The notes: generated by a model not told the origin, from the letters alone. A DNA stretch of 33,771 nt from Acidobacteriota bacterium (GCA_021827245.1 JAKAWN010000024.1:1-33771); one strand, 5' to 3'; positions 7,523 to 16,239 are shown, counted from the stretch's first letter. Numbers and translations: made by a program.

Positions 7523-8542
7523 TCAAGATTCGCGTGCGATGATAAAATCCGGCAGGGACATCAGCGCGTCCTTGTAAATCGAGTCTGGGAAAATGCCCAG
7601 GCATCTTTTTGCCTCCTCGGCAAACTCTTTTGCTCTGTCGTGCGCTGTATCCAGAGCCCCGTACCGTTCCACCAGTTCCAGTATCTCCGAAAACGACACA
7701 TTCTCGAATCCGCCGTCCTGGAAGACACGCATAATCTTCTGTGCTTCCTCGGGCGAGCACTTGAGCAGGAGATAGATGAGCGGCAGCGTCACCTTGCCCT
7801 CGCGCAGATCGTTGCCGACAGGCTTGCCGAGCTTCTCCTCGGATGAAGTAAAATCCAAAACATCATCAATCAATTGGAAGGCCAGTCCGAGATTGATGCC
7901 GTAGGAGGCCAGGAGGCTCTCTTCTTCCTCCGGCCGGTCGGCAAGCAGCGCTCCGGTGCGGAGGCAGGCCGAAAACAGGCAGGCCGTCTTGCGATATGTG
8001 AGCTCAAAGTAGTCGTCTTCGGTCAGGTCGGCCTTTCGAAGATAAGCCAGTTGCAGCAGTTCGCCTTCCACCATCACCTGGGTCAGCCCGATCAGCAGGT
8101 CAAGAATCTTGAAGTTCCGCTCGCCCAGCGCGATGCTGAAGGCCTGCATATAAAGCCAGTCGCCCGCCAGCACGCTCATGTGGTTGCCCCAGCGGGAGTT
8201 GATGGATGGCTGGCCTCGGCGAGTCTCAGCCTTGTCGATGACGTCATCATGAACCAGCGTGGCGCTGTGGATCATTTCATACGCGGCACCCATGCGAATG
8301 GCCGGAGAGCCTTCAAATCCGAACAGCTTGCTGGCGAGGAGCACCAGCATCGGCCTCAGGCGCTTTCCGCCGCTCACCTGCAGGTACTGCCCGATTTCAG
8401 TGATGGCCTGAATGCTTGAAACCGTCTGCTTGCAGAACTCCTTCTCGACCTTCTCAAGGTCTTCCCGCACCAGGTCAAATACTTCCCTGACCGTCAAGGG
8501 TTTGGGCGCTGCCAAGCGTTGATTTTCTCCTGCCACCTTCAT
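7523..8542 (-). CDS. Long-chain polyprenyl diphosphate synthase (IspB/HepT type)
   Basis: This 339-aa protein condenses isopentenyl diphosphate onto allylic diphosphates, probably to make the quinone side chain. Both aspartate-rich motifs are present: DDVID (99-103, followed by ETRRG) and DDVLD (226-230). The GGKRLRP substrate-binding motif is at 58-64. Residues just before the first motif are small (HSATLVHDD, with Ala and Thr at the chain-length positions), which in this family fits long products rather than farnesyl or geranylgeranyl diphosphate. The length is typical. It sits between the TatD-family and CYTH genes on the same strand. Confidence 0.92.
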   Translation of the reverse strand: MKVAGENQRLAAPKPLTVREVFDLVREDLEKVEKEFCKQTVSSIQAITEIGQYLQVSGGKRLRPMLVLLASKLFGFEGSPAIRMGAAYEMIHSATLVHDDVIDKAETRRGQPSINSRWGNHMSVLAGDWLYMQAFSIALGERNFKILDLLIGLTQVMVEGELLQLAYLRKADLTEDDYFELTYRKTACLFSACLRTGALLADRPEEEESLLASYGINLGLAFQLIDDVLDFTSSEEKLGKPVGNDLREGKVTLPLIYLLLKCSPEEAQKIMRVFQDGGFENVSFSEILELVERYGALDTAHDRAKEFAEEAKRCLGIFPDSIYKDALMSLPDFIIARES

Positions 8543-8673
8543 CGCGTACGAAAACCCGGCCCTACTAGATTCCGACCCATTGATAGTGCATAGACTTCAC
8601 ATCGTCCCACAAAAGCTTCCTAAAGGAAAGCCTGTCGTCGCAAAGCCCCTTCATCTGGCCGCTCTCATCCCTG

Positions 8674-9459
8674 TCATTCCAGACGAAAAAAGTTCACGAA
8701 ATTTCGCCCCGCCAGCGTCCCCATCTCCTCGGGACTCTTATTGCGAAGCTCGGCGAGCTGGCGTACCACGTCGAGCACAAAAGCCGGCTCATTGCGCTTG
8801 CCGCGATTGGGCACCGGCGCCAGGTAAGGGCTGTCGGTTTCCGTCAGCAGGCGGTCGAGCGGAACTTCGCGGGCCACGTCCCGAATTTCCTCAGCTTTCT
8901 TAAAAGTCACGTTTCCCGCAAAGGAAATCATGAACCCCCAGTCCAGGAACTTGAACGCATCCTCCCGGTTCCCCGTAAAGCAGTGGAGAATCCCGCGTTG
9001 GCCCGAGCCTGCCCAGTGCCGGGCGACAATCTCCTTCAGGTCGGCCCAGGCATCGCGGCAGTGGATGATTACCGGAAGCTTTGTTTCCCTGGCAATCTGC
9101 AACTGCTCAATCAAAACCCGCTTTTGAACCTCGCGCGGCGAATGGTCGTAATAATAATCCAGTCCGACCTCGCCAATGGCAATCACCTTTGGCTCGCCGG
9201 CGGCCTGCCGCAGCATCTCGAAATGCCTATCCTCGGCGCCTTTGGCCTCATGCGGATGGATGCCCGCCGTTGTATATATCCAGTCATAAGATGCAGCAAT
9301 GGGGACTCCTGAGCCAAGATCGTCCGGGCCGCTGCCACCACTCACGGTTAGCAGATAGCGAAGTCCCGCCCGGCGCGCCCGCTCAATCACTTCCTCGCGG
9401 TCATCGTCAAACCGGGCATCGTCAAGATGGCAGTGGGAATCAACAAAGAATTGAGTCAT
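8674..9459 (-). CDS. TatD-family metal-dependent deoxyribonuclease
   Basis: This 261-aa TIM-barrel hydrolase has the TatD layout. The N-terminal metal site is DSHCHLDD (His9, His11), the bridging Glu lies in AIGEVGLDYY, and a His lies in VIIHCRDAW. A further His is in GILHCFTG, and the C-terminal signature is TETDSPYLAPVPNRGKRNEP. Family members are cytosolic 3'-5' nucleases or D-aminoacyl-tRNA/peptide hydrolases in DNA repair and quality control. It follows metG directly, a pairing often seen in bacteria (metG-tatD/ycfH). The start ATG follows an intergenic repeat tract, and no strong ribosome site is seen. Confidence 0.93.
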   Translation of the reverse strand: MTQFFVDSHCHLDDARFDDDREEVIERARRAGLRYLLTVSGGSGPDDLGSGVPIAASYDWIYTTAGIHPHEAKGAEDRHFEMLRQAAGEPKVIAIGEVGLDYYYDHSPREVQKRVLIEQLQIARETKLPVIIHCRDAWADLKEIVARHWAGSGQRGILHCFTGNREDAFKFLDWGFMISFAGNVTFKKAEEIRDVAREVPLDRLLTETDSPYLAPVPNRGKRNEPAFVLDVVRQLAELRNKSPEEMGTLAGRNFVNFFRLE

Positions 9460-9546
9460 TGGTGATTGAAGGATTTGGTGATTGAGTCATTGACTGATTG
9501 ACCGCTGGCCATTATTCGGACATTCTTCAGTTTCTCAATGATTCAA
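9460..9546. repeat. ATTGA/GATTCA-type short repeats between metG and the TatD gene
   Basis: The 87-base spacer is built largely from near-repeats of GATTGA, GAGTCATTGA, TCAATGATTCAAT and similar. The spacer on the other side of metG (11803-11856) has the same character. The pattern forms many overlapping inverted and direct repeats. Confidence 0.45.
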
Positions 9547-11802
9547 TTACTTGAGTCGGGCTCCCTTCGGAACGTCTTCCTTGAAAGTGGCCAGTACGGG
9601 GCGGCCCTCTTCGCCCACGGAAGCGGCGACGATCATGCCGTTCGATTCAATCCCGCGAAGCTTGCGCGGCTGCAGGTTCGTCACAAGAACCACTTTCATG
9701 CCCACCAGTTGCTCGGGCTGGTAATACTCCGCAATGCCCGCGCACACCTGCCGGATCTCTGTGCCAATATCTACCTGGAGCTTCAACAGCTTGGTCGCTT
9801 TCGGGATGGGCTCGGCAGAAATGATTTCGCCCACGCGCATCTCCACCTTGGCAAAGTCTTCGATCGAAATTTGCGATGCGGTCTGTGGCACGGCCATCCT
9901 GGCCGTGTCTTCCTTCACGGGCTGGAAGCCCGTGCTACTCTGCAATTCGGGCGTGGCCACGGGTTGTGCCTCGGCTTGCTCGCTGGTTACCGGTTTTTCT
10001 TCAGATGGTGTTTCCACAGTAGTCTTCTCCTTTTCTGTCGGCACGTGATTGCGCTTGCGGTCTGCTTCGGCCAGCTCGTGCAGCTTCGCCAGGGCCTCGG
10101 TCCTCTTGAGTCGTGGGAAGATGGGCTCGGGCTTGCCAACCTTTGTGCCCGGTTTCAGGCTTTCCGATTTCAAGTCCTCAAGTTTCTGATCTTTAATGTC
10201 GCCCTCACAGCCAAGGAGCTTCCACAGCCGTTCCGCAGTATAGGGCATCACCGGATAAAGCAACACGCTCACCACGCGCAGCAGATGCGCGACACTATAG
10301 AGCGTTGCGTCGAGCTTTTCCTGGTCATCGACGGAGTTCGATTTTGCGAGTTCCCAGGGCTTCCACTCCACAATCAGCTTGTCAGCCTGCGAGAGAAAGT
10401 CCCATATAGCGCCGAGTGCGCCCGAGAGGTCCCAGCGGTCGAAGGCATCTTGGCTCGTGAAGATTAAGCTGTCTAATGGGAATATATCCTGCTGGCCCGC
10501 GCTGTTTCTGCCCTTCGGAACTAGCCCGCGCCTAAACTGTTGCACCATCATCAAAGTTCTGCTGGCAAGGTTCCCTAGCCCATTCGCCAAATCCGAGTTG
10601 TAGCGCTGCACCAATCCCTCGTAAGAAAAGCTGGCGTCCAGTCCAAACGGCGTATCACGCAGCAGGTAGTAACGCAGGGCGTCATTGCCGGGCGCGCCGA
10701 ACGAATCGAGCGCGTCGATAATCGGCTCGGGGTAGACCACATTGCCTTTCGACTTGGACATCTTGTCCTGCTCGTAATAGATCCAGCCATGCGCAAAAAC
10801 GGTTTTGGGCAGCGGCAGCCCGGCGGCCATCAGAAACGCCGGCCAGTAAATCGCGTGGAAGCGCAGGATGTCCTTGCCAATCATGTGGACCACTTCGGCG
10901 TCCTCGGCCATCCAATACTTTTCGAACTCCTTACTGCGTTCTGGGCCACGGAACCCGATGCCGGTCAAATAACTCGTGAGGGCATCGTACCAAACGTAAA
11001 CCACCTGCCCAGGATCGTCCGGCCAGGGAATGCCCCACTTGAGTCGTTTGCGGCTGATGGAAATGTCACGCAAGCCGCCCGGTTGGGTCACGAAGCTGAC
11101 CACTTCGTTTAGGCGGAACTCAGGGCGCACAAACGGCACCTGTTTTGGATCCCTGACTTGGCGCGCATAAAGTTCTTCGAGTCTCCCCTGAAATGCACTG
11201 AGCCTAAAGAAATAATTCTCTTCGCTGATCAGTTCCGCCGGTCTACCGCAAATGTCACAATTGGCAGGATCGGTACCGTCAGACACGTAGCGCTCATCAT
11301 GGATGCAATACCTGCCCTCGTACTTCTTAGGGTAGATAGCGGGCAGAAGTTCTACGTCGCCTCCGCACCCAGGGCAGACCTTTGGAGCACTGCCATGCTG
11401 CAAGTACGCATCGCATCGAGGGCAGAACGGAATCTTGTAGTTAAGGGCCCGTCGAATCATCCAGTGCACGGACTTGATGTGGTCGGGATTCTGCGACGTG
11501 TGGACGAAACGGTACCCTGCGGGATGTTCCGGACTGTATTCCAGAATCCCGAGGGCCCGCCAAAGCGATGTGAATAGCTTGCGCTTTTCCGCCACGAATT
11601 CAGCGGGCGACTTTCCGGCTTCCTCGGCGGCACGACGAAGTTTCTCGCCATGCTCGTCGGTGCCGGTCAGGAACGCCACGTCCTCGCCGCACATGCGCTT
11701 GTAACGCGCAATCACGTCGCAGACGATGGTGGTGTACGCCGAGCCGACGTGCGGGCGGGCGTTCGGATAGTAGATCGGAGTGGTCAAATAAAATATACTC
11801 AT
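9547..11802 (-). CDS. metG: Methionyl-tRNA synthetase with C-terminal tRNA-binding domain
   Basis: This 751-aa class I synthetase charges tRNA-Met. The N-terminus MSIFYLTTPIYYPNARPHVG carries the HIGH-equivalent (PHVGSAY). The zinc knuckles CPRC/CPGC and CIHD/CDIC lie in the CP insertion. KMSKS is present as DKMSKSKGN, an anticodon-binding helical domain follows, and the C-terminus is an OB-fold EMAP-like tRNA-binding domain (KVEMRVGEI to the end). I place the start at 11802 because the family N-terminus begins there; an upstream in-frame ATG at 11826 lies in a simple repeat. No good ribosome site precedes either start. The linker before the OB fold contains a translated palindromic repeat (about residues 619-640) that is unusual for the enzyme. 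Confidence 0.96.
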   Translation of the reverse strand: MSIFYLTTPIYYPNARPHVGSAYTTIVCDVIARYKRMCGEDVAFLTGTDEHGEKLRRAAEEAGKSPAEFVAEKRKLFTSLWRALGILEYSPEHPAGYRFVHTSQNPDHIKSVHWMIRRALNYKIPFCPRCDAYLQHGSAPKVCPGCGGDVELLPAIYPKKYEGRYCIHDERYVSDGTDPANCDICGRPAELISEENYFFRLSAFQGRLEELYARQVRDPKQVPFVRPEFRLNEVVSFVTQPGGLRDISISRKRLKWGIPWPDDPGQVVYVWYDALTSYLTGIGFRGPERSKEFEKYWMAEDAEVVHMIGKDILRFHAIYWPAFLMAAGLPLPKTVFAHGWIYYEQDKMSKSKGNVVYPEPIIDALDSFGAPGNDALRYYLLRDTPFGLDASFSYEGLVQRYNSDLANGLGNLASRTLMMVQQFRRGLVPKGRNSAGQQDIFPLDSLIFTSQDAFDRWDLSGALGAIWDFLSQADKLIVEWKPWELAKSNSVDDQEKLDATLYSVAHLLRVVSVLLYPVMPYTAERLWKLLGCEGDIKDQKLEDLKSESLKPGTKVGKPEPIFPRLKRTEALAKLHELAEADRKRNHVPTEKEKTTVETPSEEKPVTSEQAEAQPVATPELQSSTGFQPVKEDTARMAVPQTASQISIEDFAKVEMRVGEIISAEPIPKATKLLKLQVDIGTEIRQVCAGIAEYYQPEQLVGMKVVLVTNLQPRKLRGIESNGMIVAASVGEEGRPVLATFKEDVPKGARLK
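9884..9947. repeat. Two-hairpin palindromic repeat inserted in frame in metG
   Basis: There are two adjacent perfect stems: 9889-9895/9901-9907 (7-base arms, 5-base loop) and 9916-9923/9927-9934 (8-base arms, loop GGA). On the coding strand they translate as STGFQPV and TARMAVPQ within the flexible linker of MetRS. The shape resembles the dispersed palindromic repeats common in Acidobacteriota and related phyla; that comparison is from memory. Confidence 0.7.
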
Positions 11803-11856
11803 TGTTTGGTTTGTTGATTGATTCATTGATTCAATGAGTCAATGTTTCAATCATTA
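11803..11856. repeat. ATTGA/GATTCA-type short repeats between larC and metG
   Basis: The spacer is made of near-repeats such as TTGATTGATTCATTGATTCA and AATGAGTCAATG, which fold on themselves. It runs into the last codons of larC and also encodes the alternative N-terminus of metG. Confidence 0.45.
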
Positions 11857-13040
11857 AATTTCCAATAGGCCGCCTGCGCCGCCAGCATCACTTCCTTGAG
11901 CGGCACGGATTTCTCGCTTGCGAGGCGCCGGCAATCGTCGAATTCGGGCGTCGCGTTCATTTTCTTGCCGTCCAGCCGCGCCACTTTCATTCTCACCGCT
12001 CCATAGCAAGTTGCGACCGTCACCACTTCGCGCTCCAGCACCTTGCGCCGTGCTTGGGTGATGCGCACGCCGATGGTCGTGGTCTGCTCAAACAGCAGGC
12101 GGGTGAGCGTACTTTCCAGCTCGGGCTTGCAGAGAATGCTCAGCAGCAGGCCCGGGCGGTTTTTTTTCATCTGCACGGGGCTGCAAGCCACATCCACTGC
12201 GCCGGCCTCGAGCGCCTTCTCCATCAGGTACCCGTAAATCTGCGGGTTCATGTCGTCAATGTTGGCTTCAATCACCAGGACGGTTTCCTCGTCTGCGCCC
12301 GCCGGACGTTTCGCCGCGCCTTCAGCTTTTTCGCCTAGCATCAGCCGCGCGATGTTGGGGTGCGTGGAGAAATCTTTTGTGCCCGCGCCATAACCGATGC
12401 GCTCCACTTTCATCGCCGGTACAGGCCCGAAGCTTGTTGCCAAGGTTGAGACCAGCGCGGCCCCGGTCGGCGTGACGAGTTCGCTCTCCACGCCGGAGGA
12501 ATAAATCGGAATCCCCTTCAGCAATTCCGCCGTGGCTGGCGCCGGAACGGGCAAAGAACCGTGTGCCGCCTCGACGCGTCCGCCACCCACATTCAAGGGC
12601 GAACAAACCAGTTCCGGATTTCCCAGCATGGCAAGGCCAAGGCACCCGCCCACAATGTCGAGGATCGCATCCACGGCGCCCACTTCGTGAAAGTGAATCT
12701 CTTCGATCGACTTGTTGTGGAGCTTTGCCTCTGCCTCACCCAGCCGCCGGAAAACCTGAAGCGACTTCTGCTTTACAGCCTCATCAAGCGCTGCATCCCC
12801 AATCAGTTTCTCAATATGGCTCAGATGGCGGTGCGGTTGCTTACCCGGCGCCACGATATTCACGTGGTTGCCCGCCAGTCCCTTCCGCATCACGCGGCTT
12901 TGGGTGAACTCGTAGGGCCCCAGGTCAATCTTCTTCAGCTCTTCCTGCAAGCGATCAAATTCTACCCCAGCGTCGAGTAGGGCGGCCAGGAACATGTCGC
13001 CGCTGATCCCCGAGGAACAATCCAGGTAGGCCAGTTTCAT
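11847..13040 (-). CDS. larC: LarC nickel insertion protein (nickel-pincer cofactor synthesis)
   Basis: This 397-aa protein of the LarC family inserts nickel into the pyridinium bis-thiocarboxylate mononucleotide made by LarB and LarE, giving the nickel-pincer nucleotide used by lactate racemase and relatives. Visible hallmarks are the N-terminal CSSGISGDMFLAALLDAG segment, the FHEVGAVDAILDIVG motif (about residues 117-131), ELVTPTGAAL, and EANIDDMNPQIYGYLMEKAL in the C-terminal domain. It is a single uninterrupted frame, whereas in Lactobacillus plantarum the two halves are joined by programmed frameshift. LarB and LarE are not in the window. It heads the minus-strand housekeeping block, and a LarA-like protein is encoded about 7.5 kb away on the other strand. 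Confidence 0.93.
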   Translation of the reverse strand: MKLAYLDCSSGISGDMFLAALLDAGVEFDRLQEELKKIDLGPYEFTQSRVMRKGLAGNHVNIVAPGKQPHRHLSHIEKLIGDAALDEAVKQKSLQVFRRLGEAEAKLHNKSIEEIHFHEVGAVDAILDIVGGCLGLAMLGNPELVCSPLNVGGGRVEAAHGSLPVPAPATAELLKGIPIYSSGVESELVTPTGAALVSTLATSFGPVPAMKVERIGYGAGTKDFSTHPNIARLMLGEKAEGAAKRPAGADEETVLVIEANIDDMNPQIYGYLMEKALEAGAVDVACSPVQMKKNRPGLLLSILCKPELESTLTRLLFEQTTTIGVRITQARRKVLEREVVTVATCYGAVRMKVARLDGKKMNATPEFDDCRRLASEKSVPLKEVMLAAQAAYWKFND

Positions 13041-13712
13041 ATCTTCCTTCTTTCAGATTACCGCTCAACATGCAACCGCAAGGAAAACCCTCATCAACAG
13101 TGTGAAAACCTTCAATGTTATGCGTTCGTTTGAATCCTTGTCAATGAAAGCGCCGCGGCAGAAGTAGGCCACTCCGAAACTTGGGTCGCGAAAAAGGTAA
13201 TCTATCCCTCAGCGGACCCCGCCCGTCAACTAGGCGGACGGCACCCTTTTGCCTGCATTGTTCCTACAAAACCATTATATAGTGCCAACTGAATACCGCG
13301 TACGAGGTGCCAAGCTCGTTTACAGCCTGCACAGAAAGGCGCTTGTCACAGTCGCAGCTCTGCTTCAAGCTGTTCTCTTGCTCAATGGAGGAAACGGCCG
13401 CGCAATTGACCCGCGGTAAAGCCCCGGTCCTTCGCCAGGTCCATCAGCCGGCGCTCCTTCCTCCGAACCGATTCGATCGCCTTCGGCAAGTCCTCAGCCG
13501 ACTCCTTGGGAACCTGAATCAGACCGTTCCCCGTGCTGAATATCCTGTCGGCATATCACCAGTCCCATCAACTGGATGGGCACACCAACCCTTACGTGGT
13601 ATATAGCCAAAAGTCTCGATGCTTACGGGTGTTGCACAGCGGGCGCATTTCCGCTAAGATACGCTTCACGAGGAAGGCTCCTGGTAACACGCTGCGGAAG
13701 GAAGGCGCAGCC
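13041..13712. other. Intergenic region between divergent larC and lipid locus
   Basis: Both larC (minus) and the lipid operon (plus) should have promoters here. AT-rich sequence CATTATATAG near 13270-13280 could supply a -10, but I cannot pair it with a convincing -35. A short coding-like minus-strand fragment lies at 13382-13555. Nothing else is recognised. Confidence 0.35.
13382..13555 (-). pseudogene. Stop-bounded coding-like fragment, unknown family
   Basis: On the minus strand a frame of about 57 codons is open between TGA codons at 13556-13558 and 13382-13384, with no plausible start near its beginning. Its translation is hydrophilic and protein-like, with PKESAEDLPKAIESVRRKER then LMDLAKDRGFTAGQLRGRF. 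It looks like the C-terminal remnant of a decayed gene. I do not recognise the family, and it may be chance. Confidence 0.25.
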
Positions 13713-13790
13713 ATGACGAAGCGGCGGGGAATGCGATCTGTTTTCAATACCCCGGACCTGGAACCCCAGCCGGATGAATTCCTGATTTGA
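13713..13790 (+). CDS. Putative 25-aa leader ORF before the phosphatidyltransferase gene
   Basis: The ATG at 13713 is preceded 7 bases upstream by a strong GGAAGGAAGG ribosome site. It encodes a short, charged peptide starting MTKRRGMRSVF and ending in an acidic tail (DLEPQPDEFLI). Its stop is 4 bases before the ATG of the next gene, which has no ribosome site of its own, so translation of the two may be coupled. No known family is recognised. Alternatively it is only a translational enhancer. Confidence 0.4.
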   Translation: MTKRRGMRSVFNTPDLEPQPDEFLI

Positions 13791-13794
13791 CGCT

Positions 13795-14448
13795 ATGGTT
13801 ACGCGGAAAATTGGTGACGTTTGCTGGTATGCCTATGACGCGATCATACGCTTGTTCGCGAAGATTGGCGTCAATCCCAATTTTCTGACCTTCATTGGCT
13901 TTACCATCAATCTGATTGCTGCTTATCTGTTTGCTTACGGCTATTTCCGCTGGGCGGGCGTCACGATCATTGTGGGTGGGGTTTTTGACTTGACCGACGG
14001 GCCGGTGGCCCGCAGGACGCGTCAGGTGACCCCTTTCGGCGGTTTTTTTGATTCCGTCCTGGATCGTTACTCCGACCTGTTTCTCCTGATCGGCTTGCTG
14101 GTCTATTACGGAAGGATCAACCGTTTTCTTTATGTGGCCGTGGTGGCCTTGGCCATGATCGGCTCCGTGATGGTCAGCTACACGCGGGCGCGGGCGGAGA
14201 ATCTGATTTCGTCATGCAAAGTCGGTTTTCTGGAGCGCCCGGAGCGCGTGGTCCTGATCATTATTGGCGCTCTTTTCAACCGGATGGCGCCGGTGTTGTG
14301 GGTGATCGTGGTGTTTTCGAACCTGACGGTGATGCATCGCGTGATCCACACCTACCACGAGGCCAGGCGGCTGGAAAGTGCGCCGGCAGTCCCTCCCGCC
14401 ACGGAAGAGATTCCCAAAGTGCGCGTCACCACGGTAAGCCAGTCTTGA
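13795..14448 (+). CDS. CDP-alcohol phosphatidyltransferase
   Basis: This 217-aa integral membrane enzyme transfers a phosphatidyl (or diradylglycerol phosphate) group from CDP-lipid to an alcohol such as inositol phosphate, glycerol phosphate or serine. The full catalytic signature is present: Asp65-x2-Asp68-Gly69-x2-Ala72-Arg73-x8-Gly82-x3-Asp86-x3-Asp90, spanning the second and third helices. Several further hydrophobic helices follow. The length fits the PgsA/PIP-synthase group. Which acceptor is used cannot be decided. It opens the plus-strand lipid locus, which suggests that it installs the head group of the lipid made by the following genes. Confidence 0.92.
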   Translation: MVTRKIGDVCWYAYDAIIRLFAKIGVNPNFLTFIGFTINLIAAYLFAYGYFRWAGVTIIVGGVFDLTDGPVARRTRQVTPFGGFFDSVLDRYSDLFLLIGLLVYYGRINRFLYVAVVALAMIGSVMVSYTRARAENLISSCKVGFLERPERVVLIIIGALFNRMAPVLWVIVVFSNLTVMHRVIHTYHEARRLESAPAVPPATEEIPKVRVTTVSQS

Positions 14449-14526
14449 CAGCGGTTCGGGGCCGCCGATAATATGAAAAACCTCGGGCCACGAAGGGCTT
14501 GAAGCTGTTGTGACTCCCTGCCTGCG

Positions 14527-16104
14527 ATGGTGCAAGATTTACATCTCACGGATGCCGGGCGAACGTTCCGGGAAAACGAAATCCTGCTAACCGGAGCCAA
14601 CGGATTCCTGGGCAAAGTGATCCTGGCCATGCTGCTGGATCGCTATCCTCATCTGAAACATCTTCACGTGCTGTTGCGGTCTGGCCGGAACCTCTCGCAG
14701 AAGGAGCGGTTTAATGCCGAGGTGATGGATTCGCCTGTAATGGCCGGACTGATCATGCGGCGAGGCGAGACGTTTGTCCGGGAGAAGGTCAGCATCTGGC
14801 CCGGCGAACTCAGCCAGCCTGACTGCGGGCTCGGCAGCGTGGCGCTCAGCGAGATTGCGGCCCGGGTCCGGCTCATCATCAATTGCGCCGGAAAGGTGGA
14901 GTTTTTCCCTCCGGTCGATGAGTCGCTCATGGCAAACGTTGATGGTGTGGAGAACGTCGTGGCGCTGGCGCGGCGTGCAGGCGCCCGGCTTCTGCACGTT
15001 TCCACCTGCTTTGTTTCCGGTGAGGCTAATGGCCTGATTGAGGAAACAGAACCCATCCTTGGCTTTTATCCGCACCGCAAGGGCCCCGATGACAATGCGT
15101 TCAACGCTCTCGAGGAACTTGCCTACTGCCGGGAGCAGATCCGGCTGATAGTAGAAACGGACGGGGCGGTTGAGGCGGATGATCGGACCTCGCGCTCCAA
15201 AGAAACGGCGCAGAAACTTGTGGCGCTGGGCAAGCGGCGCGCGGAACACTGGGGCTGGGTCAACACTTACACCTACTCGAAAAGTCTGGGCGAACAGCTC
15301 ATCGCGCGCGAGAAAGATCTGGAGTGGACCATCGTGCGGCCCGCCATTGTGGAAAGCGCTTTGCGTTTTCCTTTCCCCGGCTGGATTGAGGGCGGCAGAA
15401 CCGCGGCCCCGCTGGTACTGATGGCCATGGGCGGGCTGAAGCACTGGCCCGTGCGGCGCGACACTCCCCTGGAAGTGGTTCCCGTGGACTTGGTGGCGGC
15501 TGCAATCATCACGGTGGGCGCGCTTCTCTTGGATAGACGCGCCGAGCGTGTCTATCAATTAGGAACGGCGGATGTGAATCCTGTGAAGCTGGGTCCGCTG
15601 GTGAATTTGCTCCGGAAGGAGGCGCGAAAGCGTGCGGGCAGAAACGGCGCAGGCGGATTGCCCATCCGCATCTCGGCCTCCCGCGGTCGTGCGCGTTTTG
15701 TTTCAATGGAAGAGGCCCGGGCGCGTCGTCTGCGGCTTGAAAAACGCATCCAACGCGCGCAGGCCATCCTTGATCGCATGTACAGCGCCGTGAAAAACAC
15801 CGGACTGCCGGGCAAGAAATCGCTCGCAAGCTGGCAGGGCGCGTTAAGGACGCTGGGCCTGCAGGCAAGGTTCCGCGAACAGACGCTCGATCAGTATCTG
15901 CCGTTCATCCTGCACAACCGCTACATTTTTGAATCAGAAAACATTCGAAGCGCTTACAGCCGGATTTCTGAGAAAGACAAGATGCTGCTGCCCTGGGACC
16001 CGGAAAGGATTCACTGGAAAAATTACTGGATTCATCATCAAATTGAGGGTATTGAGAAGTGGATTCAGCCGGAAGCGGTGAAGGAGTGGGCATTTAAGAT
16101 ATAA
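14527..16104 (+). CDS. Fatty acyl-CoA/ACP reductase (male-sterility type SDR)
   Basis: This 525-aa protein carries an N-terminal NAD(P)H-binding extended SDR domain of the NAD_binding_4 (male sterility) type. TGANGFLG is at 22-29, a Thr/Ser-rich active-site strand HVSTCFVSGEANG is near 157-169, and the catalytic pair is Y248-x3-K252 (YTYSK). The remaining roughly 200 residues form a basic, helical C-terminal region as in fatty acyl reductases. Such enzymes reduce acyl thioesters to fatty aldehydes or alcohols. The next gene encodes an ACP-acyl ligase fusion that could supply the thioester. No strong ribosome site precedes the ATG; the start is chosen because the Rossmann motif follows at the usual distance. 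Confidence 0.85.
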   Translation: MVQDLHLTDAGRTFRENEILLTGANGFLGKVILAMLLDRYPHLKHLHVLLRSGRNLSQKERFNAEVMDSPVMAGLIMRRGETFVREKVSIWPGELSQPDCGLGSVALSEIAARVRLIINCAGKVEFFPPVDESLMANVDGVENVVALARRAGARLLHVSTCFVSGEANGLIEETEPILGFYPHRKGPDDNAFNALEELAYCREQIRLIVETDGAVEADDRTSRSKETAQKLVALGKRRAEHWGWVNTYTYSKSLGEQLIAREKDLEWTIVRPAIVESALRFPFPGWIEGGRTAAPLVLMAMGGLKHWPVRRDTPLEVVPVDLVAAAIITVGALLLDRRAERVYQLGTADVNPVKLGPLVNLLRKEARKRAGRNGAGGLPIRISASRGRARFVSMEEARARRLRLEKRIQRAQAILDRMYSAVKNTGLPGKKSLASWQGALRTLGLQARFREQTLDQYLPFILHNRYIFESENIRSAYSRISEKDKMLLPWDPERIHWKNYWIHHQIEGIEKWIQPEAVKEWAFKI

Positions 16105-16119
16105 GAAGAATCACGTCAG

Positions 16120-16239
16120 GGCCCCGATTCATCGGGGCCGTTAGCGGAGCCGTGATGCCCGTGGCTCTAGCCACTGAGGCCACAGCGGCTAAAGCCGTTG
16201 GAATTACATGGCGACAACGCTGACACGGCTGAAGCCGTG
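16120..16239. repeat. Array of four short hairpins
   Basis: Four perfect stems follow each other. They are 16120-16128/16131-16139 (9-base arms), 16161-16166/16169-16174 (6), one around CGGCTAAAGCCG at 16186-16197 (5), and 16224-16230/16233-16239 (7). Each loop is only 2 bases. The array fills the spacer between the reductase and ligase genes and overlaps a false N-terminal extension of the ligase frame. Confidence 0.6.

Noticed and set aside
14587..15558. Long minus-strand reading frame inside the acyl reductase gene
   Set aside because: It is an antisense shadow of a GC-rich gene; no motifs or ribosome site are seen.
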